From the NCBI GenBank assembly GCA_946478935.1, contig CAMLEL010000116.1, forward strand, positions 1-7,411: a stretch of DNA of 7,411 nt, read 5' to 3'. The notes under the pieces were generated by a model. That model made no database searches, had not been told where the DNA came from, and saw only the letters and a list, made by a program, of their open reading frames with translations. Positions within the stretch are counted from its first letter, which is position 1. Each line of letters begins with the position of its first letter. The position numbers were made by a program, and so were the translations under genes. Of the stretch, positions 1 to 5,152 are shown piece after piece. The DNA comes from an uncultured Armatimonadota bacterium (GTDB lineage Bacteria > Armatimonadota > Fimbriimonadia > Fimbriimonadales > Fimbriimonadaceae).

Positions 1-1698
1 GAGCCGGGAAATCGTGTCTTCCTCTCGGACGCACTCTTCCAATCGGTGTGCGATATGGATTAGCAGTTGGTCTCCGGCATCGTGGCCAAGGCTGTCATTG
101 ATGATCTTAAAATTGTCCAGATCCAAGAAGAGAACAGCTAGTCCCTGGGATCGACGCCGACTCCGCGTAAGGGCGTAACTCAGTCGGTCCATAAACTTGA
201 GCCGGTTCGGTAGACCCGTCAACCCGTCGTGAAATGCCTGGTGCTCGATCTGCGTCTCAAGCAGCTTGCGTTCCGAGATATCTTTGAGAAAGATGTGGAA
301 ACCCTCGGCATTAACGCCAGGGCGATCGGAGCGCACAATGAGAACCTCGGCGTGGAACTGGCTCCCGTTTTCCCGCAGGGCGTGGACTTCGATTCTGGCC
401 TTACCGCCCGTCCTGGCCTCTTCAAGCGCATGGGCAAAGGCAGGTTGGTCGCCCTCGCAGATGATCACGCTCCAGTGACGCTGACTCAAAGTAGATCTTG
501 TATGACCCAAGCTGCGCGCGAAGGACACATTCGTGGTGCTGATTCGACCATCCAAATCAAGTTTGCCAATGCCTTCCACAGCGTGTTCTAGAACCGAGTT
601 GGCCGAAGCCAACTTGCTAACGGTCTCTTGAAGTCGATCATGGCTGCGACTCAACTGCTCTCGACGATCCTGAAGCTTTGAAACCATTCCCTGGGTCTTG
701 AGTGCAAGCCAAGTCAGTTCGTCGTTTCCGGCCAAGCGGATTTCGCGCGACTCCGCACCATCCAAGATCGCGTTCTCGACCTGGCGAGTCAGACTTTGGA
801 TACGTCGCAGGGCGAAGGCATCGATTAACGCGACGAAGACAAGTGAGAATGCGAGCGCGGCGATGGCAACGATGCCGAGCAATTGTTGGGCACTTTCGAC
901 TCCCTGGTGGTAGATCGCACGAGGGTCGACAATGCGCACAATGCCGCAGGGTTGGCCGCGAAGATCACCTATCAATCCGAATGCAGCTACCTGCTCCGAG
1001 TCGATGGGACGGGAAATCGTCGCCTCTAGATTGTGTAATTGCTGCCTTGCGTTTCGGACGTCCGCTGGTAGGTTTCGCACTGAAAGTGGAAACAGCTCAA
1101 ATGAAATATGGGAACGGTCAGCGTGGCTTTTTTGCTCAGCTGCGTCGATGAACAACACCCAAGCGAGCCAGCCACGTGGCGCCTTGTTTCGATCCGAGTT
1201 GAGAATGGGTCTTACTGTGACGAACGCCAGCTTTCCATCCAACAACACAATGCCACCCACCGCGCGCATAGGATCCTTTGAGCCTTCTGGACGATCAAAT
1301 CCGAGCACACGGCGGACGGATTCCGTATCGGGGGGCTTGACTCCCTTTGTCCTGGCGACCGGCCTTGAATAGACCGTCTTGCCCAAAGGGTCCAAGAAGA
1401 GCATCATGTCCAACTTGAGAGTCATGTTCTCCAAGTTGGCATCAATGAAATCCTGGTTGCGGTGCTTTACGAAGTGGTAGGCATCGTCCCACGAAGACCA
1501 GTCGATATTGCCGCGATGGAGGTCTTCGGCATGACCGTTCAGAGCGTCGCGAATACGGTCTACATTTCGAGAAGATTCACGCTTCTCGAGCTCCACATAA
1601 CCTTCGATGAGCAAATTGCTGGAGAGAAGATAGATGCCGCCGATCAGCACGACCGTTGTCGCCCCAATCGCAACCAATACACGTTGCCGCAGCTTCAT
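1..1698 (-). CDS. CHASE4-HAMP-PAS-GGDEF membrane sensor, probable diguanylate cyclase (partial, 3' end outside window)
   Basis: The minus frame is open for 566 codons from ATG 1698 to base 1 without a stop. An N-terminal membrane helix (about residues 7-29) precedes an extracytoplasmic CHASE4-like domain, with D66-W-S-S-W-D-D-A-Y74 as its signature. A second helix (about 271-295) leads to a HAMP-like linker with G-N-D-E-L near 324-328, a coiled-coil-prone stretch (335-365), a PAS domain (about 363-478, ending DISERK) and the start of a GGDEF domain. The GGDEF part shows D-G-L-T-G-L-P-N-R at 491-499, the metal/substrate segment F-L-D-L-D-N-F-K at 524-531, and N534-D535...G538-H539. The window ends after D-T-I-S-R-L, where GGDEF would normally follow, so catalytic integrity and any EAL domain cannot be judged. 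The start is supported by GAGGAG 4 nt upstream. The expected role is making c-di-GMP in response to an outside signal; the ligand is unknown. Confidence 0.93.
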   Translation of the reverse strand, partial: MKLRQRVLVAIGATTVVLIGGIYLLSSNLLIEGYVELEKRESSRNVDRIRDALNGHAEDLHRGNIDWSSWDDAYHFVKHRNQDFIDANLENMTLKLDMMLFLDPLGKTVYSRPVARTKGVKPPDTESVRRVLGFDRPEGSKDPMRAVGGIVLLDGKLAFVTVRPILNSDRNKAPRGWLAWVLFIDAAEQKSHADRSHISFELFPLSVRNLPADVRNARQQLHNLEATISRPIDSEQVAAFGLIGDLRGQPCGIVRIVDPRAIYHQGVESAQQLLGIVAIAALAFSLVFVALIDAFALRRIQSLTRQVENAILDGAESREIRLAGNDELTWLALKTQGMVSKLQDRREQLSRSHDRLQETVSKLASANSVLEHAVEGIGKLDLDGRISTTNVSFARSLGHTRSTLSQRHWSVIICEGDQPAFAHALEEARTGGKARIEVHALRENGSQFHAEVLIVRSDRPGVNAEGFHIFLKDISERKLLETQIEHQAFHDGLTGLPNRLKFMDRLSYALTRSRRRSQGLAVLFLDLDNFKIINDSLGHDAGDQLLIHIAHRLEECVREEDTISRL

Positions 1699-1702
1699 TC
1701 AA

Positions 1703-1708
1703 CTCCTC
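1703..1708 (-). promoter_or_regulatory. Ribosome binding site of the CHASE4/GGDEF gene
   Basis: GAGGAG on the minus strand sits 4 nt from ATG 1698. This fixes the start of a gene whose other end is not visible. Confidence 0.75.
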
Positions 1709-1792
1709 GAACCCCGCCAAGCCCATGGCGACAATCTAGGTATTCCATACAGCAGGGAGTTTCTGGGGGAAGAAAGTTGCGAATTTAACCGT

Positions 1793-2188
1793 TTAAGTCA
1801 AGCCAAGGAGTGTTTTGACTCTGCAGTCGATGGCATCTCGTATTTCACGAACCTTCTCGATGGATTGACCAGCCGGGTCGGGTAGTTGCCAGTCCTCTGA
1901 AATGTGGATGTTGCTGGGACATTCGCCTTCAACTCCGCAGCCCATCGTTATCGATTTCGCTGCTCTGGCAGCCATTTCTGAAGTCAGCAGTTTCGGCACG
2001 TTCGAACCCAGTTCGATTCCAACCTCCCTCATGGCAGCCACTGCAATGAGATTCACGACCGTTGCAGGGCGAGTTCCAGCAGACTCTCCCTTCACGGAGA
2101 GACCGTGAAGGGAGGCGTAGTGGTCCACGAATGCGGCCGCCATTTGCGAACGGCCCGCATTATGAACGCAGACGAAGAGATACGTCAT
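1793..2188 (-). CDS. arsC: Arsenate reductase, low-molecular-weight phosphatase fold (ArsC)
   Basis: This 131-aa cytosolic enzyme reduces arsenate to arsenite. The P-loop C7-V-H-N-A-G-R13-S fits the CX5R motif of the low-molecular-weight tyrosine phosphatase family. C84 and C90 (in M-G-C-G-V-E-G-E-C-P) match the redox-relay cysteines of thioredoxin-type ArsC, and D104-P105 is the usual general-acid loop. Together these separate it from ordinary phosphatases and from the glutaredoxin-linked ArsC family. It is the last gene of the ars operon; its ATG overlaps the arsM stop as ATGA and no clear Shine-Dalgarno precedes it, so translational coupling is likely. The relay cysteines are 6 residues apart, against 7 in the plasmid pI258 enzyme; the loop is family-variable. 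Length is normal for the family. Product assignment is firm; the electron donor (thioredoxin or mycothiol-like) is inference. Confidence 0.93.
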   Translation of the reverse strand: MTYLFVCVHNAGRSQMAAAFVDHYASLHGLSVKGESAGTRPATVVNLIAVAAMREVGIELGSNVPKLLTSEMAARAAKSITMGCGVEGECPSNIHISEDWQLPDPAGQSIEKVREIRDAIDCRVKTLLGLT

Positions 2189-2994
2189 GAAATTGAAGGC
2201 TTTGTCGCTCGAACAAAGGCACTCATCACTTCGCCAGTATCCTTTCCAGAATCGCCAAAATCATAGACTCGGGTGGGTTGAATTTCGACGTCCTCGAAAC
2301 CAGCTTCCGTAAGGAGCCGGCGATACTCATCGACCTCCAAAGCGCCTGCGACACAGCCCACGTAAGCTTCACGATCAGCACGCAGAGCTTCGTCCATTTT
2401 GCCGCGAACTACCACATCTGAAACGGCGAACCGACCTCCCGGCTTCAAGACGCGAAACGCCTCGCGAAGGACCTGTCCCTTGTCGATCGACAAGTTGATC
2501 ACGCAGTTGGAAATCACGACGTCCACCGCCTGCTCGGGGAGGGGAATCTCTTCGATCACTCCCTTTAGGAATTTCACGTTTACCGCGCCCATCTTGGTGC
2601 GGTTGGATTCGGCAAGAGCAAGCATCTCGTCCGTCATATCCAAACCATATACGAATCCTCGAGGGCCCACACGATTCGCAGATAGGAGCACGTCGATGCC
2701 CCCACCGCTGCCCAAGTCGAGCACCGTTTCACCTTTGTTCAGCTGTATTAATGCAGTTGGATTGCCACAGCCCAGCGAAGCGAGGAACGCCTCGTCAGGT
2801 ACTTCCCTGGCTTCTTGCTCGCTGTAAAGTTTCGAGGTGATGGGGTCGTCCTCTTTCGCGGCCCCGCAGCAACTCCCACCAGAGCCACAACATCCGCCAT
2901 CCCGAGAATTCAGGATACTAACGGCGACTTCGCCGTACTTCTGGCGCACCACATCTCGGAGCGCTTCACGATCGTTGGTCAACTGTTCACTCAT
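2185..2994 (-). CDS. arsM: Arsenite S-adenosylmethionine methyltransferase (ArsM)
   Basis: This 269-aa class I methyltransferase should convert arsenite to methylated arsenicals using SAM. SAM motif I is V-L-D-L-G-S-G-G-G-I-D at 91-101. Three cysteines sit where the arsenite-binding cysteines of characterised ArsM enzymes lie: C76 (L-G-C-G-N-P), C164 (S-N-C-V-I-N-L) and C214 (G-C-V-A-G-A). An additional N-terminal cluster C35-C36...C42-C43 (CCGSGGSCCG) is seen in many bacterial ArsM proteins and may also bind arsenic. I chose ATG 2994 over the upstream in-frame ATG at 3021 because GGGAGG lies 7 nt before it and the family match begins there; the longer form would add nine unconvincing residues inside arsR. 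The start overlaps the end of arsR by 8 nt, and the stop overlaps the arsC start by 4 nt. Confidence 0.94.
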   Translation of the reverse strand: MSEQLTNDREALRDVVRQKYGEVAVSILNSRDGGCCGSGGSCCGAAKEDDPITSKLYSEQEAREVPDEAFLASLGCGNPTALIQLNKGETVLDLGSGGGIDVLLSANRVGPRGFVYGLDMTDEMLALAESNRTKMGAVNVKFLKGVIEEIPLPEQAVDVVISNCVINLSIDKGQVLREAFRVLKPGGRFAVSDVVVRGKMDEALRADREAYVGCVAGALEVDEYRRLLTEAGFEDVEIQPTRVYDFGDSGKDTGEVMSAFVRATKPSIS

Positions 2995-3340
2995 TTGTTT
3001 GCCTCCCGCAACAGGCTCCACTTGAACTGTCGATGGATTCCAGGAAGGACCGGGCCCGCGCCAAGCCTTCTGGACTTGGGCAGCAGCACATCGACTTTCC
3101 TTGCCGCTCCATCGTGATCAATCCGGCCTCCCGGAGGATCTTCAGATGATGCGAGATCGTCGAATTGATCTTGTCCTCACCGGTGATTCGGCAGCAGACT
3201 TCTCCTGCTGTAGGAGACTCGACCGTTTCAAGCTCGCCTGGGCAGCAAGCCAACATCCGCAAGATCTTCAGGCGAGTTGGGTCGCTTAAAGCCCGAAAGA
3301 GCGATGCTGCTTCAGCGGTGGCAGGGTCGAATTCCATCAT
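2987..3340 (-). CDS. arsR: ArsR/SmtB-family arsenite-responsive repressor
   Basis: A 117-aa winged-helix repressor that should leave DNA when arsenite binds. L-F-R-A-L-S-D-P-T-R-L-K-I-L (14-27) is the typical ArsR opening, and S-T-I-S-H-H-L-K-I-L-R-E-A-G-L (60-74) is the recognition helix. The usual E-L-C-V-C-D-L metal motif is replaced by G-E-V-C49-C50, preceded by an insertion of roughly 14 residues carrying C32-C33. Further cysteines are C85-C86-C87 in the wing and C110-C111 near the C-terminus, nine in all. The start is ATG 3340 or the adjacent ATG 3337; an in-frame TGA lies immediately upstream, so nothing longer is possible. Only a weak GGGA precedes it. It lies 35 nt after the small ORF and directly overlaps arsM, so it probably autoregulates the whole operon from the repeats at 3536-3593. 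Confidence 0.92.
   Translation of the reverse strand: MMEFDPATAEAASLFRALSDPTRLKILRMLACCPGELETVESPTAGEVCCRITGEDKINSTISHHLKILREAGLITMERQGKSMCCCPSPEGLARARSFLESIDSSSGACCGRQTNE
3002..3007 (-). promoter_or_regulatory. Ribosome binding site deciding the arsM start
   Basis: GGGAGG on the minus strand lies 7 nt before ATG 2994, inside the last codons of arsR. It favours the 269-aa ArsM over the 278-aa reading. Confidence 0.75.
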
Positions 3341-3375
3341 TCAAGTATCCCATTGCATCGATTCATTCGAACTGA

Positions 3376-3540
3376 CTAGCAGCACTTCTTTTCAAGCAAT
3401 CGCCAGGCCGCGAACAACGCCAAGCTCGCAGCGACAGTGATCGCCAAGCTTTGGGCGGCATTTCGGCTGAGGCTTTCAGCCAAGGGTTGAAGGATTTGCG
3501 TCATCATTTCGAGATTCCATGACCACTTGAAAGCGATCAT
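3376..3540 (-). CDS. Small single-helix membrane protein ending in Cys-Cys, first gene of the ars operon (unrecognised)
   Basis: A 54-codon frame from ATG 3540 to TAG 3376-3378. The first half is amphipathic (M-T-Q-I-L-Q-P-L-A-E-S-L around 13-23), followed by one hydrophobic helix at about 31-49 rich in Ala and Leu, then a charged end L-E-K-K-C-C. That layout suggests a single-pass membrane peptide with a vicinal thiol at its C-terminus. It lies between the candidate ars promoter and arsR, on the same strand, 35 nt from arsR, so it would be the first cistron. I do not recognise a family. The start is uncertain: ATG 3540 lies inside an operator-like repeat with no Shine-Dalgarno, and the paired ATGs at 3507/3504 would give 42-43 residues. 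Arsenite binding or help with transport is speculation from context; a non-coding leader is the main alternative. Confidence 0.5.
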   Translation of the reverse strand: MIAFKWSWNLEMMTQILQPLAESLSRNAAQSLAITVAASLALFAAWRLLEKKCC

Positions 3541-3561
3541 TTCGACATACTACGAAATGAT
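3536..3561. promoter_or_regulatory. Perfect inverted repeat, candidate ArsR operator (start-site proximal)
   Basis: ATCATTTCG (3536-3544) and CGAAATGAT (3553-3561) are perfect 9-bp arms around an 8-nt spacer. The repeat lies over the predicted transcription start and overlaps the first ATG of the small ORF. The symmetry suits a dimeric ArsR-family repressor. Confidence 0.65.
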
Positions 3562-3588
3562 AATACCATTCATTTCGAAGTTTTTCGA
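3560..3588 (-). promoter_or_regulatory. Candidate ars operon promoter with extended -10
   Basis: On the minus strand TATTAT (3560-3565) is preceded by TG one base away (3567-3568), forming an extended -10. TCGAAA (3583-3588), 17 nt upstream, matches four of six bases of a sigma-70 -35. Transcription would start near 3553, giving a leader of about 13 nt if ATG 3540 is used. Both elements are bracketed by the two inverted repeats. Confidence 0.5.
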
Positions 3589-3593
3589 AATGA
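3570..3593. promoter_or_regulatory. Perfect inverted repeat, candidate ArsR operator (-35 proximal)
   Basis: TCATTTCGAA (3570-3579) and TTCGAAATGA (3584-3593) are perfect 10-bp arms with a 4-nt spacer. They share the CATTTCG/CGAAATG core with the repeat at 3536-3561 and cover the -35 region and the promoter spacer. A lone extra copy of ATCATTTCG occurs at 3503-3511. Confidence 0.65.
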
Positions 3594-3598
3594 TTTTC

Positions 3599-3631
3599 AA
3601 AAAAAGAAGTGAGCGGGTCTCCCCGCTCACT
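3599..3631 (-). terminator. Intrinsic terminator of the prepilin gene
   Basis: A perfect 10-bp stem (AGTGAGCGGG 3608-3617 with CCCGCTCACT 3622-3631) closes a TCTC loop. On the minus strand it is followed by TCTTTTTTT, giving a classical U-tract. It begins about 20 nt after the prepilin stop and ends just before the ars promoter, so it separates two same-strand units. Confidence 0.9.
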
Positions 3632-3651
3632 CTCCTTGAAGGCTCTAGAAG

Positions 3652-4629
3652 TTAGTTGACTTCGTTGCCAGCGATCGCAGGAAGGCCAGCCTTGTAAATC
3701 ACCGCTCCACCGGCAGAGTACATGCGGGTTCCCCACAGATACTTGTTCGGATTCAACGTCGAGGACAAGGTGTGGAACTTTGCGCTTGAGTCAGCGAAGA
3801 CGTAGTTCGCGCCACCCTCTTTCGGCTTGCGATCCGTCCCACCGAAGCGATATGGTGAGGCGTATACGATATGCGAGAGCCCCAGCGCACTGTTGACTCG
3901 GCATGAGGCTAGGTCCGCTGCCGCCTTATCGACGGAAAGGGCCCACAGCGGCTGTCCATACTCGGCAGCCGATTCTCCAATGAATGGACTTGTGTTCGCG
4001 CTATCACGCATCACGGCATTGGCCGGTCGGTGGCTCTTGTATGCCACACCTGATGCGGATGAAACGTCGTTGATACAAGCTGGAATCGAGGTGAGGGGAC
4101 CGATGGCGATGGTCGATGAAACACCGTCGATCGATGTTGCGCTCACCACGTTCGCTGGGTCAGCAGTACGTCGCTTTCGCGGCATAATGGCCGCGTTGGC
4201 AACATAGCTCAGTCGGGGCGCCTGGATGTCAATGTCAGCGTTGACCTGTGGCGTTTGGCCAGCGGGAACTCCGAATCCTTTGTTATTGGTCGCGGTCGAA
4301 AAGTTCGTGGGCGCCATACCCTTGAGCTCGTCGACTGGGCTCACAAAGATTTGAAGGTTCTTCACATAGGGTTGAAGAACGCCGGTCCATTGCACGTATC
4401 CGCCTGAGCTGCTGCTATCGTTCGGATAGTAATACGCCTGCGGGTAGACATCGTCATAGTCGGCGAGATAGATCTGCAGAGAGGTTCCCTGCTGCTTGGT
4501 GTTTGAAAGATCGGCCGACTTCTTGGCCGCCATCTTGGCTTGAGCAAAAACGGGGAACAGGATGGCCGCCAAAATCGCGATGATCGCGATCACAACCAAC
4601 AATTCGATGAGGGTAAAGGCTTTCTTCAT
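3652..4629 (-). CDS. DUF1559-type prepilin-like protein with type IV pilin N-terminus
   Basis: This 325-aa secreted or pilus-like protein has a class III signal: M-K-K-A followed by F5-T-L-I-E9-L, with Glu at mature position 5, then a hydrophobic helix to about residue 30. A prepilin peptidase would cut after A4. The following A-K-M-A-A-K-K...L-S-N-T-K-Q-Q-G and Y-L-A-D-Y-D-D-V-Y-P (54-63) are typical of the DUF1559 pseudopilins abundant in Planctomycetes and Armatimonadota. Near the C-terminus, G-G-A-N-Y-V-F-A-D (272-280) corresponds to the end of the H-X9-DG motif, but the Gly is Ser and the leading His is not in its usual place. GGAG 6 nt before ATG 4629 supports the start. It stands alone, with its own terminator. 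The exact role (pseudopilin, surface fibre or secreted substrate) is unknown for this family. Confidence 0.9.
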   Translation of the reverse strand: MKKAFTLIELLVVIAIIAILAAILFPVFAQAKMAAKKSADLSNTKQQGTSLQIYLADYDDVYPQAYYYPNDSSSSGGYVQWTGVLQPYVKNLQIFVSPVDELKGMAPTNFSTATNNKGFGVPAGQTPQVNADIDIQAPRLSYVANAAIMPRKRRTADPANVVSATSIDGVSSTIAIGPLTSIPACINDVSSASGVAYKSHRPANAVMRDSANTSPFIGESAAEYGQPLWALSVDKAAADLASCRVNSALGLSHIVYASPYRFGGTDRKPKEGGANYVFADSSAKFHTLSSTLNPNKYLWGTRMYSAGGAVIYKAGLPAIAGNEVN

Positions 4630-4795
4630 TAGGAACTCCAGCCAAGATTAAGGGCCTGCTTTGTTAAAGCATCGTTTTGAAAGGGTTAACGATCGGTTAA
4701 GGATTTGATTTTTGGAGTCCTCGTTGGAATCAACAAAGTATCGTAGGCGGCTCCGGAATTTTTGAGCGTCTAAGAATTTCCTGTTGGAGGTTCAA
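4630..4795. other. Divergent intergenic region between prepilin and csp genes
   Basis: These 166 nt must hold the promoters for both divergent genes. I see a direct repeat GGTTAA-CGATC-GGTTAA (about 4684-4700), a 6-bp inverted repeat TTGATT (4705-4710)/AATCAA (4728-4733), and a weak imperfect repeat between GGAATT (4755-4760) and GAATTTCC (4774-4781). No convincing -35/-10 pair or recognised copper-regulator box is visible on either strand. Confidence 0.4.
4786..4790 (+). promoter_or_regulatory. Ribosome binding site deciding the csp start
   Basis: GGAGG lies 5 nt before ATG 4796. An in-frame TTG at 4784 overlaps this site and is therefore an unlikely start. Confidence 0.8.
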
Positions 4796-5116
4796 ATGCA
4801 AACGACCGTTCTGGATAAGTGCATTGACGCTTGTACCGAATGCTCAGCGGAATGTCGTCGGTGCGCTGATGCATGTCGCGGTATGGAAGGTATGGAAAAG
4901 TGTGTGGAGGTCTGCGCCGAATGCGCGATGATGTGTGATCGCTGCATCGAAACCATGCGTCGGGGCTCCAATGCGGATTGCAAGCAGTGCGCAGAAGTCT
5001 GTGAGCGCTGTGCCACCGAATGCGAGAAGTACAGTGACATGGAGCATTGCCGTCGCTGCGCAGAAACCTGTCGCCGTTGCATGGCAACTTGCATCGAATC
5101 GGCAAACGCTGCTTGA
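4796..5116 (+). CDS. csp3: Cysteine-rich four-helix-bundle protein, Csp copper-storage type (DUF326)
   Basis: A 106-aa protein with 21 cysteines (C9, 13, 16, 20, 23, 27, 36, 40, 43, 47, 50, 62, 65, 69, 72, 76, 85, 88, 92, 95, 99). They repeat as CX2C/CX3C along four predicted amphipathic helices, placing thiols down the core of the bundle. Characterised Csp proteins are tetramers that bind many Cu(I) ions this way. No signal peptide or twin-arginine motif is present, so it fits the cytosolic Csp3 branch, of similar length and with a slightly higher cysteine count than I recall for characterised members. GGAGG 5 nt upstream fixes ATG 4796. It is followed 36 nt later by a MoxR ATPase gene on the same strand. 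Copper as the ligand is inferred from the family; other soft metals are possible given the ars operon nearby. Confidence 0.88.
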   Translation: MQTTVLDKCIDACTECSAECRRCADACRGMEGMEKCVEVCAECAMMCDRCIETMRRGSNADCKQCAEVCERCATECEKYSDMEHCRRCAETCRRCMATCIESANAA

Positions 5117-5128
5117 CGTCGCTACCCA

Positions 5129-5152
5129 GGCTCGCAGGTATCCTAGCGAGCC
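5129..5152 (+). promoter_or_regulatory. Hairpin abutting the MoxR start codon
   Basis: GGCTCGC (5129-5135) pairs with GCGAGCC (5146-5152), and AGG/CCT extends the stem to a TAT triloop with one bulged A (5145). There is no U-tract, so it is not a standard terminator. It ends on the base before ATG 5153 and may influence translation initiation or protect the csp 3' end; its function is inference. Confidence 0.55.

Noticed and set aside
229..591. Plus-strand frames within 200-1790
   Set aside because: All lie opposite the continuous CHASE4-HAMP-PAS-GGDEF frame, which carries clear domain motifs throughout.
1715..1730. CGCCA/TGGCG inverted repeat upstream of the GGDEF gene
   Set aside because: Only 5 bp with a 6-nt spacer; too short to support a terminator or operator call.
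1699..1800. TTGACT near the arsC stop as a -35 box for the GGDEF gene
   Set aside because: No acceptable -10 at 16-18 nt spacing; the match also lies partly in arsC codons.
2185..3021. Longer ArsM start at ATG 3021
   Set aside because: The added nine residues are translated from arsR coding sequence, while GGGAGG sits correctly before ATG 2994.
3476..3736. 86-codon minus-strand frame across the prepilin end and the terminator
   Set aside because: It crosses a strong intrinsic terminator and two operator palindromes and overlaps the prepilin gene; composition is not protein-like.
4792..5094. 100-codon minus-strand frame opposite the Csp gene
   Set aside because: Produced by the repetitive cysteine codons of the real gene read backwards.
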